From an uncultured Phycisphaerales bacterium (lineage in GTDB: Bacteria; Planctomycetota; Phycisphaerae; WQYP01), in NCBI GenBank assembly GCA_903868035.1, contig CAIPTQ010000187.1:1-28140 (forward strand): DNA of 28,140 nucleotides, written 5' to 3'. Under the pieces are notes generated by a model. The model worked only from the letters and a program-made list of their open reading frames with translations. It ran no database searches and had not been told where the DNA came from. Shown one piece after another: positions 15,050 through 22,777 of the stretch. Made by a program: the position numbers and the translations under genes. The first letter of the stretch is position 1; each line of letters opens with the position of its first letter.

Positions 15050-15255
15050 TGAGCACTACTGCGAAAAAATGGATCGGTAAGAACAAGACCTTGACCGTCA
15101 AGGCGGGCCAGCGGAGACCATCGGCCAAGGCGATTGCCACGGCAAAGGACCGGGCGGAGAGAAGAGCAATCGGCAAGACGTTGGATTTGACCGCATTCAT
15201 GGCTGACTTTAAGCGCGACACGACTTCGGCCGCGTATTGGGAAACCGAAGAATAG
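15049..15255 (+). CDS. Small basic protein, putative antitoxin
   Basis: A 68-residue protein that I do not recognise. The N-terminal two thirds are strongly basic (KKWIGKNKTLTVKAGQRR, then AKDRAERRAIGK). The C-terminus is acidic and amphipathic (LDLTAFMADFKRD ... YWETEE), a layout like antitoxins that bind DNA with one end and the toxin with the other. No AbrB, ribbon-helix-helix or HTH signature is obvious, so this would be an unusual antitoxin. The ATG at 15049 is preferred because promoter and palindrome point to it and there is no ribosome binding site; the frame extends to an ATG at 14983, but that start would precede the promoter. It is followed after 12 bases by the MazF-like gene. Local base composition is less GC-rich than neighbouring genes, consistent with transfer. 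Confidence 0.6.
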   Translation: MSTTAKKWIGKNKTLTVKAGQRRPSAKAIATAKDRAERRAIGKTLDLTAFMADFKRDTTSAAYWETEE

Positions 15256-15267
15256 GGGTTGCAGGCC

Positions 15268-15684
15268 GTGGAATATCGCACCGATGCCACCACGCTTGAA
15301 CCGGGTTCCATCGTCAAGGTTGACCAACCGTTGAGTTCCACGGGGCGCGTTACGCATCCCCATTACTTCATTGTGCTATACACGCCGGATACGATGCAGG
15401 TTGGCGATTTGATTCCCCTCGTAGGCATCAGCAGCACGATCACCGCCGCCGACCCACGAAGGCATGTCATGATGAAGTGGCTCCGGCGGCGCGGAGGCGA
15501 TCCGGACACGGGTTTCGACAGACCCTGTTATGCGTGCGTCGATTTCATGCACGTCCTGGTGGTTCGCAGGGGCCGGGAGTTTGAGTTGGAAGTAGCGGCG
15601 GCTTGTGAAGGGCGATTTGTTTCGGCGGAAAAGTTGCAGACTATCGTGGCTTTGAAGAATGCATGGGCCAGACGCATCACTTAG
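15268..15684 (+). CDS. MazF/PemK-like protein, putative toxin
   Basis: A 138-residue protein. Its layout follows the MazF/PemK barrel: EPGSIVKVDQPLSS near residues 11-24 (the G-[DS]-IV start strand), HPHYFIVLYTPD (30-41, resembling the RPALVL strand), LIPLVGISSTI (48-58, like V-x-x-ITS), HVMM, TGFDRPCYACVDFMHVL (81-97, like TGL-x-x-PS-x-x), and a C-terminal helix EKLQTIVALKNAW. Known members are sequence-specific RNA endonucleases. The GTG at 15268 is chosen because AGGGG (15254-15258) lies nine bases upstream; a TTG at 15259 is too close to that site. Similarity is at the pattern level only, so a non-toxic member of the fold is possible. Confidence 0.6.
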   Translation: MEYRTDATTLEPGSIVKVDQPLSSTGRVTHPHYFIVLYTPDTMQVGDLIPLVGISSTITAADPRRHVMMKWLRRRGGDPDTGFDRPCYACVDFMHVLVVRRGREFELEVAAACEGRFVSAEKLQTIVALKNAWARRIT

Positions 15685-15711
15685 CGCCTTGTAAAATCCA
15701 CCAGCCCTTCC

Positions 15712-16287
15712 CTACGCCGCTATCCTCCGCAGCAGCCACACAAACGTCTCCCCCAAATCCTGCATGTTGGCCAGCGCTTCCTGGTCGTTGGCCACCGCCC
15801 CGGGTTCCCGGCCCACGCCGAAGTTCCAGTACGTCGAACCCGGGACGATCATGCGGTTCATCAGGAACATGTGGTTGATCGCCTCCATCACGTGCGTGCC
15901 CCCGGCGCGGCGATGGGCGGTCACGCCCGCGCCCACCTTGCGGGCCAGCATCCGGCCATTGACCGCGGCCACATAGCCCGCCCGGTCGATCAGGGCCTTG
16001 AGCTCGGGCGTCACCCCGCAGAAGTACGATGGCGACCCCAGCAGCATGCCGTCGGACTCCAGCATCTTGGCCAGAAAGCTGTTCAGCGGGTCGTCATCGC
16101 AGGCGCACCGGCGGTCCTTGCGCTGGGCGCATTGCATGCACGCCCGGCACCCGTGGATGTTCGTGCCGCCGACCTGGACCAACTCCGTCTGAATCCCCGC
16201 CTGGGCGATGGGTTCCAGGGCCTTGCGGAGCAGGAGGGCGGTATTGCCGTTGTGGCGGGGGCTGCCGTTGAATGCGGTTACTTTCAT
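15712..16287 (-). CDS. Flavodoxin-fold FMN reductase, iron-sulfur-flavoprotein-like
   Basis: A 191-residue protein. The N-terminal MKVTAFNGSPRHNGNTALLL is the FMN phosphate-binding loop of the NADPH-dependent FMN reductase family. A cysteine cluster (Cys47, Cys50, Cys53, Cys61, Cys63, in GCRACMQCAQRKDRRCACDDD-like context, C-x2-C-x2-C-x7-C) matches the compact Fe-S motif of archaeal and bacterial iron-sulfur flavoproteins. DGMLLGSPSYFCGVTPELKALIDR completes the flavin site. A redox role is clear, but the electron donor and acceptor are unknown. GAGGTG lies just upstream of the ATG and a TAATAT box at 16320-16315. It is convergent with the TA-like module and divergent from the next gene. Confidence 0.85.
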   Translation of the reverse strand: MKVTAFNGSPRHNGNTALLLRKALEPIAQAGIQTELVQVGGTNIHGCRACMQCAQRKDRRCACDDDPLNSFLAKMLESDGMLLGSPSYFCGVTPELKALIDRAGYVAAVNGRMLARKVGAGVTAHRRAGGTHVMEAINHMFLMNRMIVPGSTYWNFGVGREPGAVANDQEALANMQDLGETFVWLLRRIAA

Positions 16288-16314
16288 AGGGCACCTCAGG
16301 GTTTGAAAGCGGTA

Positions 16315-16320
16315 ATATTA
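16315..16320 (-). promoter_or_regulatory. -10 box for the iron-sulfur-flavoprotein-like gene
   Basis: TAATAT on the minus strand lies 27 bases before the ATG at 16287, leaving a leader of about 21 bases that carries GAGGTG. The -35 position reads TTCCGT, a weak match. Confidence 0.35.
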
Positions 16321-16449
16321 GCGGCATAGGGGGAACCACGGAAGCTGCGGCCCGAAGGCGGCCCGCGAGTTTACCGGCAAAGCTATTGCGTTTATTGCGG
16401 CGGGGAAAGGGTGGCGGTAAACTCCATATTTTGCCTGCGCGAAGGCCCG

Positions 16450-17967
16450 ATGAGCCAACCATCAATAAAAACCGGGGGGGATCAAGCACGTCTGGACGCC
16501 GTCCCACACCGGCTGGGATGGGGGCGTATGATCGCCCTCTCACTGACGATCCTGGCACTCCTGTCGCTCTGGATCTTTTTATTTCCGTTTACGGGTGACG
16601 GCGATTCGGTCCTGCATTATTTTAACGCGCGGAATGCCTCGCGGAACCTTGCCGAAGCCCTCTCCACCTGGTCGCGGCCCGGGTACACGATTCCCCTGAG
16701 TTTCTTCGCGCCCCATGGGATTGTGGTCGCGCGGCTGTTTAGTGCGTGCATCACGATCGCCTGCGCGTGGCAGACCGTTCGCTTGGCGGAAGATCTGCGC
16801 CTGCCGGGGGCGTGGGCGGCGGCGTTTATGTTGTTGTTCCAGACGCCGGTCTTTGCCCTCGCCGCGGACACGATGACCGAGATGGCGCTGGCGCTGGGAG
16901 TGGTGGTGGCGGTGCGGTTATGGCTGGGAGGGTGGCTGGTTTGGTCGGGGCTGGTGGTGGGGTTTCTGCCCCTGTTCAGGCCGGAGGGTTTTTTCTTCGG
17001 GGCGATGTGGGGGGTGATGGTGTTGTGTACCCCGCGGATCGGATGGGGCCGGAAAGGGCTGACGCTTCTGGTGATGACCCTGGGGCTGGCGGCGTGGGCG
17101 ATTTTGACCCGGATCAATTGCTCGGATTGGGCGATGGTGTGGGGCAAGTGGAGTTGGCCGCTGCGGCAGGGTAGGTATTTGCAGGGGCCGTGGTGGTATT
17201 ACGCGGCACGGTGGCCGGATTATTGTGGCCTTCCGCTGCTGGTGCTGTTTGTGCGCGGTTTATGGCGGGTGGGGCGGCAGCGCGAGAAGCGATGGCTGCT
17301 GGTGGCGGGGGCATGGCTGCTGGTGTTTGGGCTGCATTCGATTCTGTTCTGGCGGGGGTGGTTTGCCTCCTATGGCTTGGTGCGGTTGCTGGCGTGCGTG
17401 GCGCCGATGACGGCCGTGATTTGTCTGCGGGGATGGGGGGCGATGCGTGAGACGATGCCCGGGCGGAAGCGGCCGGCGTGGATGAGCGGCAAGGCGGCCC
17501 TGGCGGGGTTCGTGGCGGTGTGCGGGTTGTGGGCGCTGGGGCATTATTGTGTGATCGACGAGCATTACCAGTGCTTTCCGATGATCCGCTGTGCGCGGTT
17601 TATTCGGGAGAACCATCTGCCGGCGCCGGGGGGTAAGTTGGTCTGTGCGGATCAGATCGTGTCGGCCGTGCTGGATTTTCCGCCGTATGACCCGATCTTG
17701 GTGGATATTCAGACGGATCGGGATAAGTGCTGGCACACACTGCGGGGGTTGCCCGGGGGTTCGATTGTGGTGTGGGATAACCGGCAGACGCAGAATTGGT
17801 TTGTGGTGACGACGGAGGAGTTGAAAGGTGCGGGGTTTACCGAGTTGCACGGCGAGTCCCTGGCGGGGCCTGCGTCGGCATTTTTAGGGTGGGAGGCGAT
17901 GCGGTATGTGGTGTTGCGCAAGGATGGGGAGATGGCGGAGGAGCCGCCGCGATCGAAAGGGAAATGA
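16450..17967 (+). CDS. Polytopic membrane protein, GT-C glycosyltransferase-like
   Basis: A 505-residue protein with about nine or ten hydrophobic segments (first near residues 27-47) and a soluble C-terminal part (about 390-505). The loop after the first helix contains acidic residues (TGDGDSVLHYFNARN), and RPGY follows, a layout seen in lipid-sugar-dependent GT-C transferases. PLFRPEGFFFG in the middle also fits this class. No family motif is decisive, so the substrate is unknown. The ATG at 16450 follows GAAGG by four bases; a GTG at 16411 in the same frame has its purine tract directly adjacent and is less likely. Seven consecutive Gs at 16474-16480 lie near the start of the gene. It is monocistronic and ends facing the convergent PEP-CTERM gene. 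Confidence 0.7.
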   Translation: MSQPSIKTGGDQARLDAVPHRLGWGRMIALSLTILALLSLWIFLFPFTGDGDSVLHYFNARNASRNLAEALSTWSRPGYTIPLSFFAPHGIVVARLFSACITIACAWQTVRLAEDLRLPGAWAAAFMLLFQTPVFALAADTMTEMALALGVVVAVRLWLGGWLVWSGLVVGFLPLFRPEGFFFGAMWGVMVLCTPRIGWGRKGLTLLVMTLGLAAWAILTRINCSDWAMVWGKWSWPLRQGRYLQGPWWYYAARWPDYCGLPLLVLFVRGLWRVGRQREKRWLLVAGAWLLVFGLHSILFWRGWFASYGLVRLLACVAPMTAVICLRGWGAMRETMPGRKRPAWMSGKAALAGFVAVCGLWALGHYCVIDEHYQCFPMIRCARFIRENHLPAPGGKLVCADQIVSAVLDFPPYDPILVDIQTDRDKCWHTLRGLPGGSIVVWDNRQTQNWFVVTTEELKGAGFTELHGESLAGPASAFLGWEAMRYVVLRKDGEMAEEPPRSKGK

Positions 17968-18022
17968 CGCGGGAAGACGAAGCACGAAGTTCCCGCGGAA
18001 AAAACCGTGAACGTCCTCCGGA

Positions 18023-19093
18023 TTATTCGCGGCGTCCAATAATTTGCGTACCCCGCCGCCGGCCCAGCAGCAACAGGCCGCCGATACCCAGCAGCGCCAG
18101 CGAGGCCGGTTCGGGGGCAATGATGGCGGCGGTGACGAACAGGCCGTCTTCGGGCTGGTTGGGGAACAGGCCCACGGTGGTGAAGGTGTTGGGGGCGGTG
18201 ATGTCGTAAATGTTGCGGTTGATTTCGTCGGTGACGATGATGTCGCCGATCATGGTGGTGAAGTCGGAAGCGGGGGCCTTGAGGACGTTGAGCGCGTAGT
18301 TGGCCGAATACATGCCTTCCAGGGTTCCGCCGGCGCCCAGGTTCAGGGGCACAAAGTCGAGTTGTTCGGCATGGCTGACGTTCGTGGCGACGGTGGTCAT
18401 GGCGAAGGAGCCGGGCTTGATGGCGCGGATGGTGCCCGAGCCTTCGGAGGCGATGAAGAGCGCGCCGTCGAGGCCGCCCCAGTGGGCGCCGGAGCCAATG
18501 GGGGCGATGTCCAGTCCCTCGGTGTCCTCGTTGGTGAAGCCGATCTGGAACGGATTGCCGGCGTTGTTGATGGTGTAGACGTAACCGGTGTGGGTGGTGA
18601 CGATCATCTGGTAGCCGAAGGTGCCGACGGTGTCGAAGGTGATGCCGCGGACGTCGCCGTTGAGGCCCCCGGAGGAACCGGTGACGACAAGGCCCAGGTC
18701 CGCGCCGGTGTTGGAGAGGTGGTGGACATTGTTGCCGGAGGCGACGTAGACATCGCGGAGGGGGAAGCCGCCGAGGCCGACGGAGCTGGAGACGTAGTGT
18801 TCGCTGCCGAAGTTGGGATTGAGCGTGACGCCGGGGCCGAAGAGACCCTGGTAATTGCCGCTGGTATCCGTGGAGTACAGCAAGCCCGTGCCCGTGCCAT
18901 TGTCGAGTACCGAGCCGACAAACTTATTGCCGGCATAGGCGAAACCGATCGGCCCTCCGGGAAGGGTGGGCACGCTGGGCGTGAAGGGGACGGGGTTGAC
19001 GAGGGCGGCGGGGGCGGTGCTAACCGCGAGGATCAAAGCCAGAGGGGCGAGCCTGATGCTCCCTCGGGTCAAACGAATGTGCTTGTGAAACAT
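18023..19093 (-). CDS. PEP-CTERM sorting domain protein (secreted, beta-rich)
   Basis: A 356-residue exported protein. A signal peptide (about residues 1-30, LAPLALILAVSTAPAA) is followed by a beta-rich, Gly/Asn/Thr-rich body that may form a propeller (repeated phrases such as GYVYTINNAGNPFQIG and GALFIASEGSGTIRAIKPG). The C-terminus has the full sorting signal: PEPASLALLGIGGLLLLGRRR (Pro-Glu-Pro, transmembrane stretch, Arg cluster). Such signals are processed by an exosortase and tied to exopolysaccharide production; no exosortase is in this window. AAGGAT lies eight bases before the ATG, and a promoter is at 19197-19170. Its specific function is unknown. Confidence 0.9.
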   Translation of the reverse strand: MFHKHIRLTRGSIRLAPLALILAVSTAPAALVNPVPFTPSVPTLPGGPIGFAYAGNKFVGSVLDNGTGTGLLYSTDTSGNYQGLFGPGVTLNPNFGSEHYVSSSVGLGGFPLRDVYVASGNNVHHLSNTGADLGLVVTGSSGGLNGDVRGITFDTVGTFGYQMIVTTHTGYVYTINNAGNPFQIGFTNEDTEGLDIAPIGSGAHWGGLDGALFIASEGSGTIRAIKPGSFAMTTVATNVSHAEQLDFVPLNLGAGGTLEGMYSANYALNVLKAPASDFTTMIGDIIVTDEINRNIYDITAPNTFTTVGLFPNQPEDGLFVTAAIIAPEPASLALLGIGGLLLLGRRRGTQIIGRRE

Positions 19094-19169
19094 GGGTCGT
19101 ATCCTTGGAAGGGTCCAACAAAATTATGAATTGGTAATCGTAGATGTGTTTCCCGCGGCGGTCGCAGAA

Positions 19170-19197
19170 ACTCTAGCGCGGAGGTTGGGGTAGTCAA
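19170..19197 (-). promoter_or_regulatory. Promoter of the PEP-CTERM gene
   Basis: On the minus strand TTGACT (19197-19192) and TAGAGT (19175-19170) have a 16-base spacer, matching consensus at 5 and 4 of 6 positions. The leader would be about 69 bases. Confidence 0.45.
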
Positions 19198-19236
19198 TAA
19201 AAAGACCCGTGGGTCGGCTATTGGGCATGCTTCCAG

Positions 19237-19251
19237 TAACCACTAACCACT
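19237..19251. repeat. TAACCAC heptamer repeat, two copies
   Basis: TAACCAC-TAACCAC-T directly precedes the TATAAT box of the next gene. Two copies of a heptamer alone could arise by chance in a window of this size. Confidence 0.5.
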
Positions 19252-19255
19252 GCTG

Positions 19256-19261
19256 TATAAT
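19256..19261 (+). promoter_or_regulatory. -10 box of the TPR-type gene, predicted leaderless
   Basis: An exact TATAAT ends 7 bases before the A of the ATG at 19268, so transcription should start on the start codon itself. The intervening bases are CCCCCC and there is no ribosome binding site. No good -35 box is visible at the usual spacing. Confidence 0.5.
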
Positions 19262-19267
19262 CCCCCC

Positions 19268-20269
19268 ATGCTCGCCCGTCGTCTCATTCTTGCCTTGGCG
19301 CTCGCCGCCCTCGTTCCCCCCGCCGCCTCGGCCGATTCCATCACCGTCGGCACCCAGCCCTACGACGGCGCCGTCAACGGCATCCGCGACGGCAAACTCT
19401 CCCTCACCCTCAAATCCGGCGCCGAAAAACTCTTCGACCTCGCCGAAGTCTCCACCCTCCGCCTCGACCAATGGCCCAAATTCCTCGAAGCCGAGCAGGC
19501 CCGCCCCGACGCCCTCAAGGCCGCCGCGCTCTACAAGGCCCTCATCCCCACCATCAACCAGCCCAACCTCAAGCTCCTGGCCCAATGGCGCGCCATCGAT
19601 CCCTTCGACCGCAACGGCCTCTGGACCGATGCCGTGGTCCTGTTCCTCGACGTTTATCAAGCCGCGCCCGCGGAAGCGGTCTGGAAGGTCCGCCCGTCGC
19701 ACTTTCCCGCCCCGGGCTCCAAAATGCTCGCCGAGTCCGCCGGCCAAGTCGCCGCCGCCGTAAAAACCGCCAAGACCGACGAAGCCCGCAAATATCTCCG
19801 CACCTTCCTCCTCGAAATTTACACCCAGGCCGGCGACAAGCAGTCCGCCGACCGCGTCGCCCGCGAACTCTCCACCGGCATCGCCGAAGACCCGCGCCCC
19901 ACCACTGCTCCCGCGATCCCCGCCGCCGCGCTAACCGGGATCGACGCCGCCCTGCGCGCCAAAAATTACGACCGCGTCCTCCAGCAAGCCGACGCGCTCC
20001 TGCCCGCCGCCACCGGCGAATCCGCCGTGCAATTGTTCGCCCTCAAGGCCCTCGCCCTCGAAGGCCAGGAACAACTCGATCCCGCCGCCGCCGTCTGGCT
20101 CCGCATCCCCGCCCACTACCCCGCCAGCCCCGCCGCCCCCCTCGCCCTCCTCCGGGCCGCCGAACTCCAGCAGAAATTAAGCCGCCCCCAAGCCGCCCAA
20201 GCCCTTCTCGACGAACTCCGCGCCCAATACCCCGACAGCAAGGAAGCTAACGGAATACAACGGCAATAA
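19268..20269 (+). CDS. Secreted tetratricopeptide-repeat-like protein
   Basis: A 333-residue protein with a signal peptide (LARRLILALALAALVPPAASA, cleavage near residue 22). The first mature part (about 23-60) is a small beta-rich domain, GTQPYDGAVNGIRDGKLSLTLKSG, like the protein-sequence-modifying or SH3-like strands often placed before helices in planctomycete exported proteins. The remainder is helical. TPR-like units are clearest at the C-terminus, where AVWLRIPAHYPASPAAPLALLRAAEL and AQALLDELRAQYPDSKEA resemble outer-membrane YbgF/BamD-type repeats. A role in envelope protein-protein contacts is likely. It has no Shine-Dalgarno site and appears to be translated from a leaderless message. 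A divergent PEP-CTERM gene lies upstream. Confidence 0.75.
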   Translation: MLARRLILALALAALVPPAASADSITVGTQPYDGAVNGIRDGKLSLTLKSGAEKLFDLAEVSTLRLDQWPKFLEAEQARPDALKAAALYKALIPTINQPNLKLLAQWRAIDPFDRNGLWTDAVVLFLDVYQAAPAEAVWKVRPSHFPAPGSKMLAESAGQVAAAVKTAKTDEARKYLRTFLLEIYTQAGDKQSADRVARELSTGIAEDPRPTTAPAIPAAALTGIDAALRAKNYDRVLQQADALLPAATGESAVQLFALKALALEGQEQLDPAAAVWLRIPAHYPASPAAPLALLRAAELQQKLSRPQAAQALLDELRAQYPDSKEANGIQRQ

Positions 20270-20338
20270 TCCATCTTTCCTATCTTAACATTCATTCGCA
20301 AAAACATACCAAAAATGGCAAACTGGGGTATTTTGTTA

Positions 20339-20389
20339 GGGGAGACCGCCAACCCCACCGCGAATCCGCACGACTTTGGCGGTCTCCCC
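20339..20389. promoter_or_regulatory. Perfect 14-bp inverted repeat upstream of nadB
   Basis: GGGGAGACCGCCAA (20339-20352) and TTGGCGGTCTCCCC (20376-20389) are exact inverted repeats around a 23-base loop. It could be a strong RNA hairpin ending the TPR gene transcript (there is no U-tract), a regulator of nadB, or an interspersed element. Confidence 0.6.
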
Positions 20390-20393
20390 CTCT

Positions 20394-20428
20394 GTACCCT
20401 GAACCCTAAACCCTATACCCTATACCCT
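20394..20428. repeat. Five telomere-like heptamers (NNACCCT) abutting the nadB start
   Basis: GTACCCT, GAACCCT, AAACCCT, ATACCCT and ATACCCT run head to tail and end two bases before the ATG at 20430. The tract occupies the place where a ribosome binding site should be, and it contains two TATACC sequences that could act as -10-like boxes. Confidence 0.85.
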
Positions 20429-20429
20429 C

Positions 20430-22088
20430 ATGTTCCGCCGCTACCTCGTACCTTTCAAGGCCCACCGCCTCCCCCACGTCCTCACCGACGCCCTCGTCAT
20501 CGGCGGCGGCGTCGGCGGCCTGCGCGCCGCACTGGCCGCCGCCGAGTTCGGCGACGTCCTGCTGGTCGCCAAAACCGAACTCAAGGAATCCAACACCTAC
20601 TACGCACAGGGCGGCATCGCCGCCGTCTGGAAACCCGAAGACTCCTTCGAATCCCACATCCAGGACACCATGACCGTCGCCTGCGGCCTGGGCAACCAAG
20701 CCGCCATCGAAACCGTTGTCCGCGACGCCCCCGACCGCATCCGCGAACTCATCGCCTGGGGCGCCCACTTCGACCGCCAAACGGGGGTGGGGGGGGGCGG
20801 CGGCGATGATTTGGCGGTCGGCCGCGAGGGCGGCCACTCCTTCCCCCGCATCATCCACGCCCTGGGCGATGCCACCGGCAAGGAACTCTACAACTCGCTG
20901 GCCCGCCAGACCCGCCAGCACGCGCGCATCCAAATCCACGAACAGACTTTTGTCCTTGACTTGGTTACCGTGGACGGCCAATGCCTCGGGGCCCTTGCCT
21001 GGCACAAGGACCGCGGCCTCTTTATGATCCTCGCCCGCAAGACCATCCTCGCCACCGGCGGCGCGGGCATGCTCTACCGCGAAACCACCAATCCCGCCGT
21101 CGCCACCGCCGACGGCCTGGCCATGGCCTTCCGCGCCGGTGCCGTCACGCGCAACATGGAGATGGTCCAGTTCCATCCCACCACGATCTACATCGCCGGC
21201 GCCACCCGCGCCCTGGTCACCGAGGCCGTCCGCGGCGAGGGTGCCAAGCTCATAGATCGCAACGGCTACCGCTTCATGCCCGACTATCACCCCATGGCCG
21301 AACTCGCCCCGCGCGACGTCGTCTCCCGCGCCATGGTCCACCAGATGGCCAAAACCCAGTTCACCCACGTCTTTCTCGACGCCCGCCACATGTCCGAGGA
21401 CGCCTTCCGCCAGCGCTTCCCCGGCATTTACAACATGTGCATCTCCTTCGATGTCAACCCCGCCAAACAACCCATCCCCGTCCACCCATCCGCCCACTAC
21501 ATGGTCGGCGGCGTCGTCACCGATCTCCTGGGCCAGACCTCCATTGCGAACCTGTATGCCGTCGGCGAAGTCTCTTATACCGGCCTTCACGGCGCCAACC
21601 GCCTGGCGAGCAACTCGCTGATTGAGGCCCTGGTCTTCGGCAAGCGCGCCGGCGAACATGCCGGCAAACTCATCGCCGAGCAGACGGGTGGGGGCGGCGA
21701 CATCATCCCCCCCAAGCTCACCATCGAGATCGAATCCTCCGGCCGCACCGAACTGGACACCGCCGACGTGCGCTCCTCCCTGCGCTCGCTCATGTGGCGC
21801 AACGTCGGCATCGAGCGCAACGGCCCGCACCTCGAGGAAGCCAACGAAATCATCTCCTTCTGGTCGCGCTACGTGCTGGACAAAATCTTCGACGCCCCCA
21901 CCGGCTGGGAACTGCAGAACATGCTGCAGGTGGCCACGCTGGTCGCCCGCTCCGCGGGCCTGCGCACCGAAACCCGGGGCGTTCACTTCCGCACCGATTT
22001 CCCCACCACCGACGACGCCAACTGGCGGATGCACATCGACTGGCAAAGCCAGCGCAACGCCCCCACCCTGGCGCCGGTGACGGTCTGA
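20430..22088 (+). CDS. nadB: L-aspartate oxidase
   Basis: A 552-residue FAD enzyme oxidising L-aspartate to iminoaspartate, the first step of de novo NAD synthesis. Motifs: VIGGGVGGLRAALAAAEFG (FAD dinucleotide fold, about residues 23-41), SNTYYAQGGIAAV, GREGGHSFPRIIHALGDATGKE, ATGGAGMLYRETTNPAVATADG, NMEMVQFHPTT, EAVRGEGAKL, HYMVGGVVTD and GEVSYTGLHGANRLASNSLIEALVFG with the catalytic Arg. The C-terminal helical domain is present and the length is normal. Between GAHFDR and LAVGREG there is a Gly-rich insertion coded by a run of nine Gs (20789-20797). No ribosome binding site precedes the ATG, because heptamer repeats fill the position. nadA and nadC are not in the window. Confidence 0.96.
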   Translation: MFRRYLVPFKAHRLPHVLTDALVIGGGVGGLRAALAAAEFGDVLLVAKTELKESNTYYAQGGIAAVWKPEDSFESHIQDTMTVACGLGNQAAIETVVRDAPDRIRELIAWGAHFDRQTGVGGGGGDDLAVGREGGHSFPRIIHALGDATGKELYNSLARQTRQHARIQIHEQTFVLDLVTVDGQCLGALAWHKDRGLFMILARKTILATGGAGMLYRETTNPAVATADGLAMAFRAGAVTRNMEMVQFHPTTIYIAGATRALVTEAVRGEGAKLIDRNGYRFMPDYHPMAELAPRDVVSRAMVHQMAKTQFTHVFLDARHMSEDAFRQRFPGIYNMCISFDVNPAKQPIPVHPSAHYMVGGVVTDLLGQTSIANLYAVGEVSYTGLHGANRLASNSLIEALVFGKRAGEHAGKLIAEQTGGGGDIIPPKLTIEIESSGRTELDTADVRSSLRSLMWRNVGIERNGPHLEEANEIISFWSRYVLDKIFDAPTGWELQNMLQVATLVARSAGLRTETRGVHFRTDFPTTDDANWRMHIDWQSQRNAPTLAPVTV

Positions 22089-22223
22089 CGATTTCGCAAC
22101 CGATCAAACTGACGACTCCCGGGGAAGGTCCGATTACAATGCCAATCAAGTGCCACGCACCGCATGTCGATATCCATGGTGGGTCGTCATCTTTGCGAAC
22201 CGTCTTTCTATGAGGGCGTTATT

Positions 22224-22595
22224 GTGGAACTCTCCTGCCCGGTCTCACTTGGCGAAGTCTTGGACAAGATTTCCATCCTGCGCATCAAGCTCGCACGGAT
22301 TCGCGATGCCGCCAAGGTTCAGCATGTGCGTTACGAACTGGAACGCCTGACGGCACTGCTGGGCGACACCGCCGTTTACGAGAGTTTCCTCGGCGACCTG
22401 ACCCGGCACAACTCGGTGATCTGGGACGTCGAAGACCAGCTTCGCGCCCGGGAAAAGCAGGGCCTATTCGACGACACCTTCATCCAGTTGGCCCGCCAGG
22501 CCTACTCGACCAACGACTTGCGGTTCGCCGTCAAGGATGCCGCCAACACGCGTTTCAATTCGTCCATTCGGGAGCAGAAGTCGTACGACCCCTAA
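22224..22595 (+). CDS. DUF6165 family protein
   Basis: A 123-residue helical protein. The DUF6165 pattern is clear: VELSCPVSLGEVLDKISILRIKLARI (residues 1-26), a middle NSVIWDVEDQLRAREKQGLFDDTFIQLARQAYSTNDLRFAVK, and an end with SSIREQKSYDP. The family has no known biochemical function; it is usually found among glycosyltransferase and surface-polysaccharide genes, as here. The GTG at 22224 is chosen because GAGGG (22212-22216) lies seven bases upstream and the conserved part starts there; the frame is open back to an ATG at 22164 lacking a ribosome binding site. A TACAAT box lies at 22135-22140. It is probably the first gene of the glycan cluster. Confidence 0.8.
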   Translation: MELSCPVSLGEVLDKISILRIKLARIRDAAKVQHVRYELERLTALLGDTAVYESFLGDLTRHNSVIWDVEDQLRAREKQGLFDDTFIQLARQAYSTNDLRFAVKDAANTRFNSSIREQKSYDP

Positions 22596-22777
22596 GCCTC
22601 CTGGGCGCCTGCCGCAACGTCGGGACGGCGTTGCTTGTGCTCCCGGCAGACGGTATTCTCAGCGGGCATGCAACCAAGTTCGCCGCGGCATCATGAGGCC
22701 CTGTTCTCCCTGTGATCTGGCGCCCGTTGGCCAAATCCCTCCCCTCATGCCGCCCCAGGCGATCGGAAAGGCGACGG

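Noticed and set aside
17969..17996. GCGGGAA/TTCCCGC inverted repeat between convergent genes as a terminator
   Set aside because: The loop is long and the following bases on the plus strand are A-rich rather than T-rich, so termination is not supported.
20270..20429. NAD-sensing riboswitch upstream of nadB
   Set aside because: Only a simple inverted repeat and heptamers are seen; I cannot match the conserved core of known NAD riboswitch classes.
20406..22046. Minus-strand open frame of 546 codons opposite nadB
   Set aside because: nadB on the plus strand carries every expected motif; the antisense frame is a composition effect.
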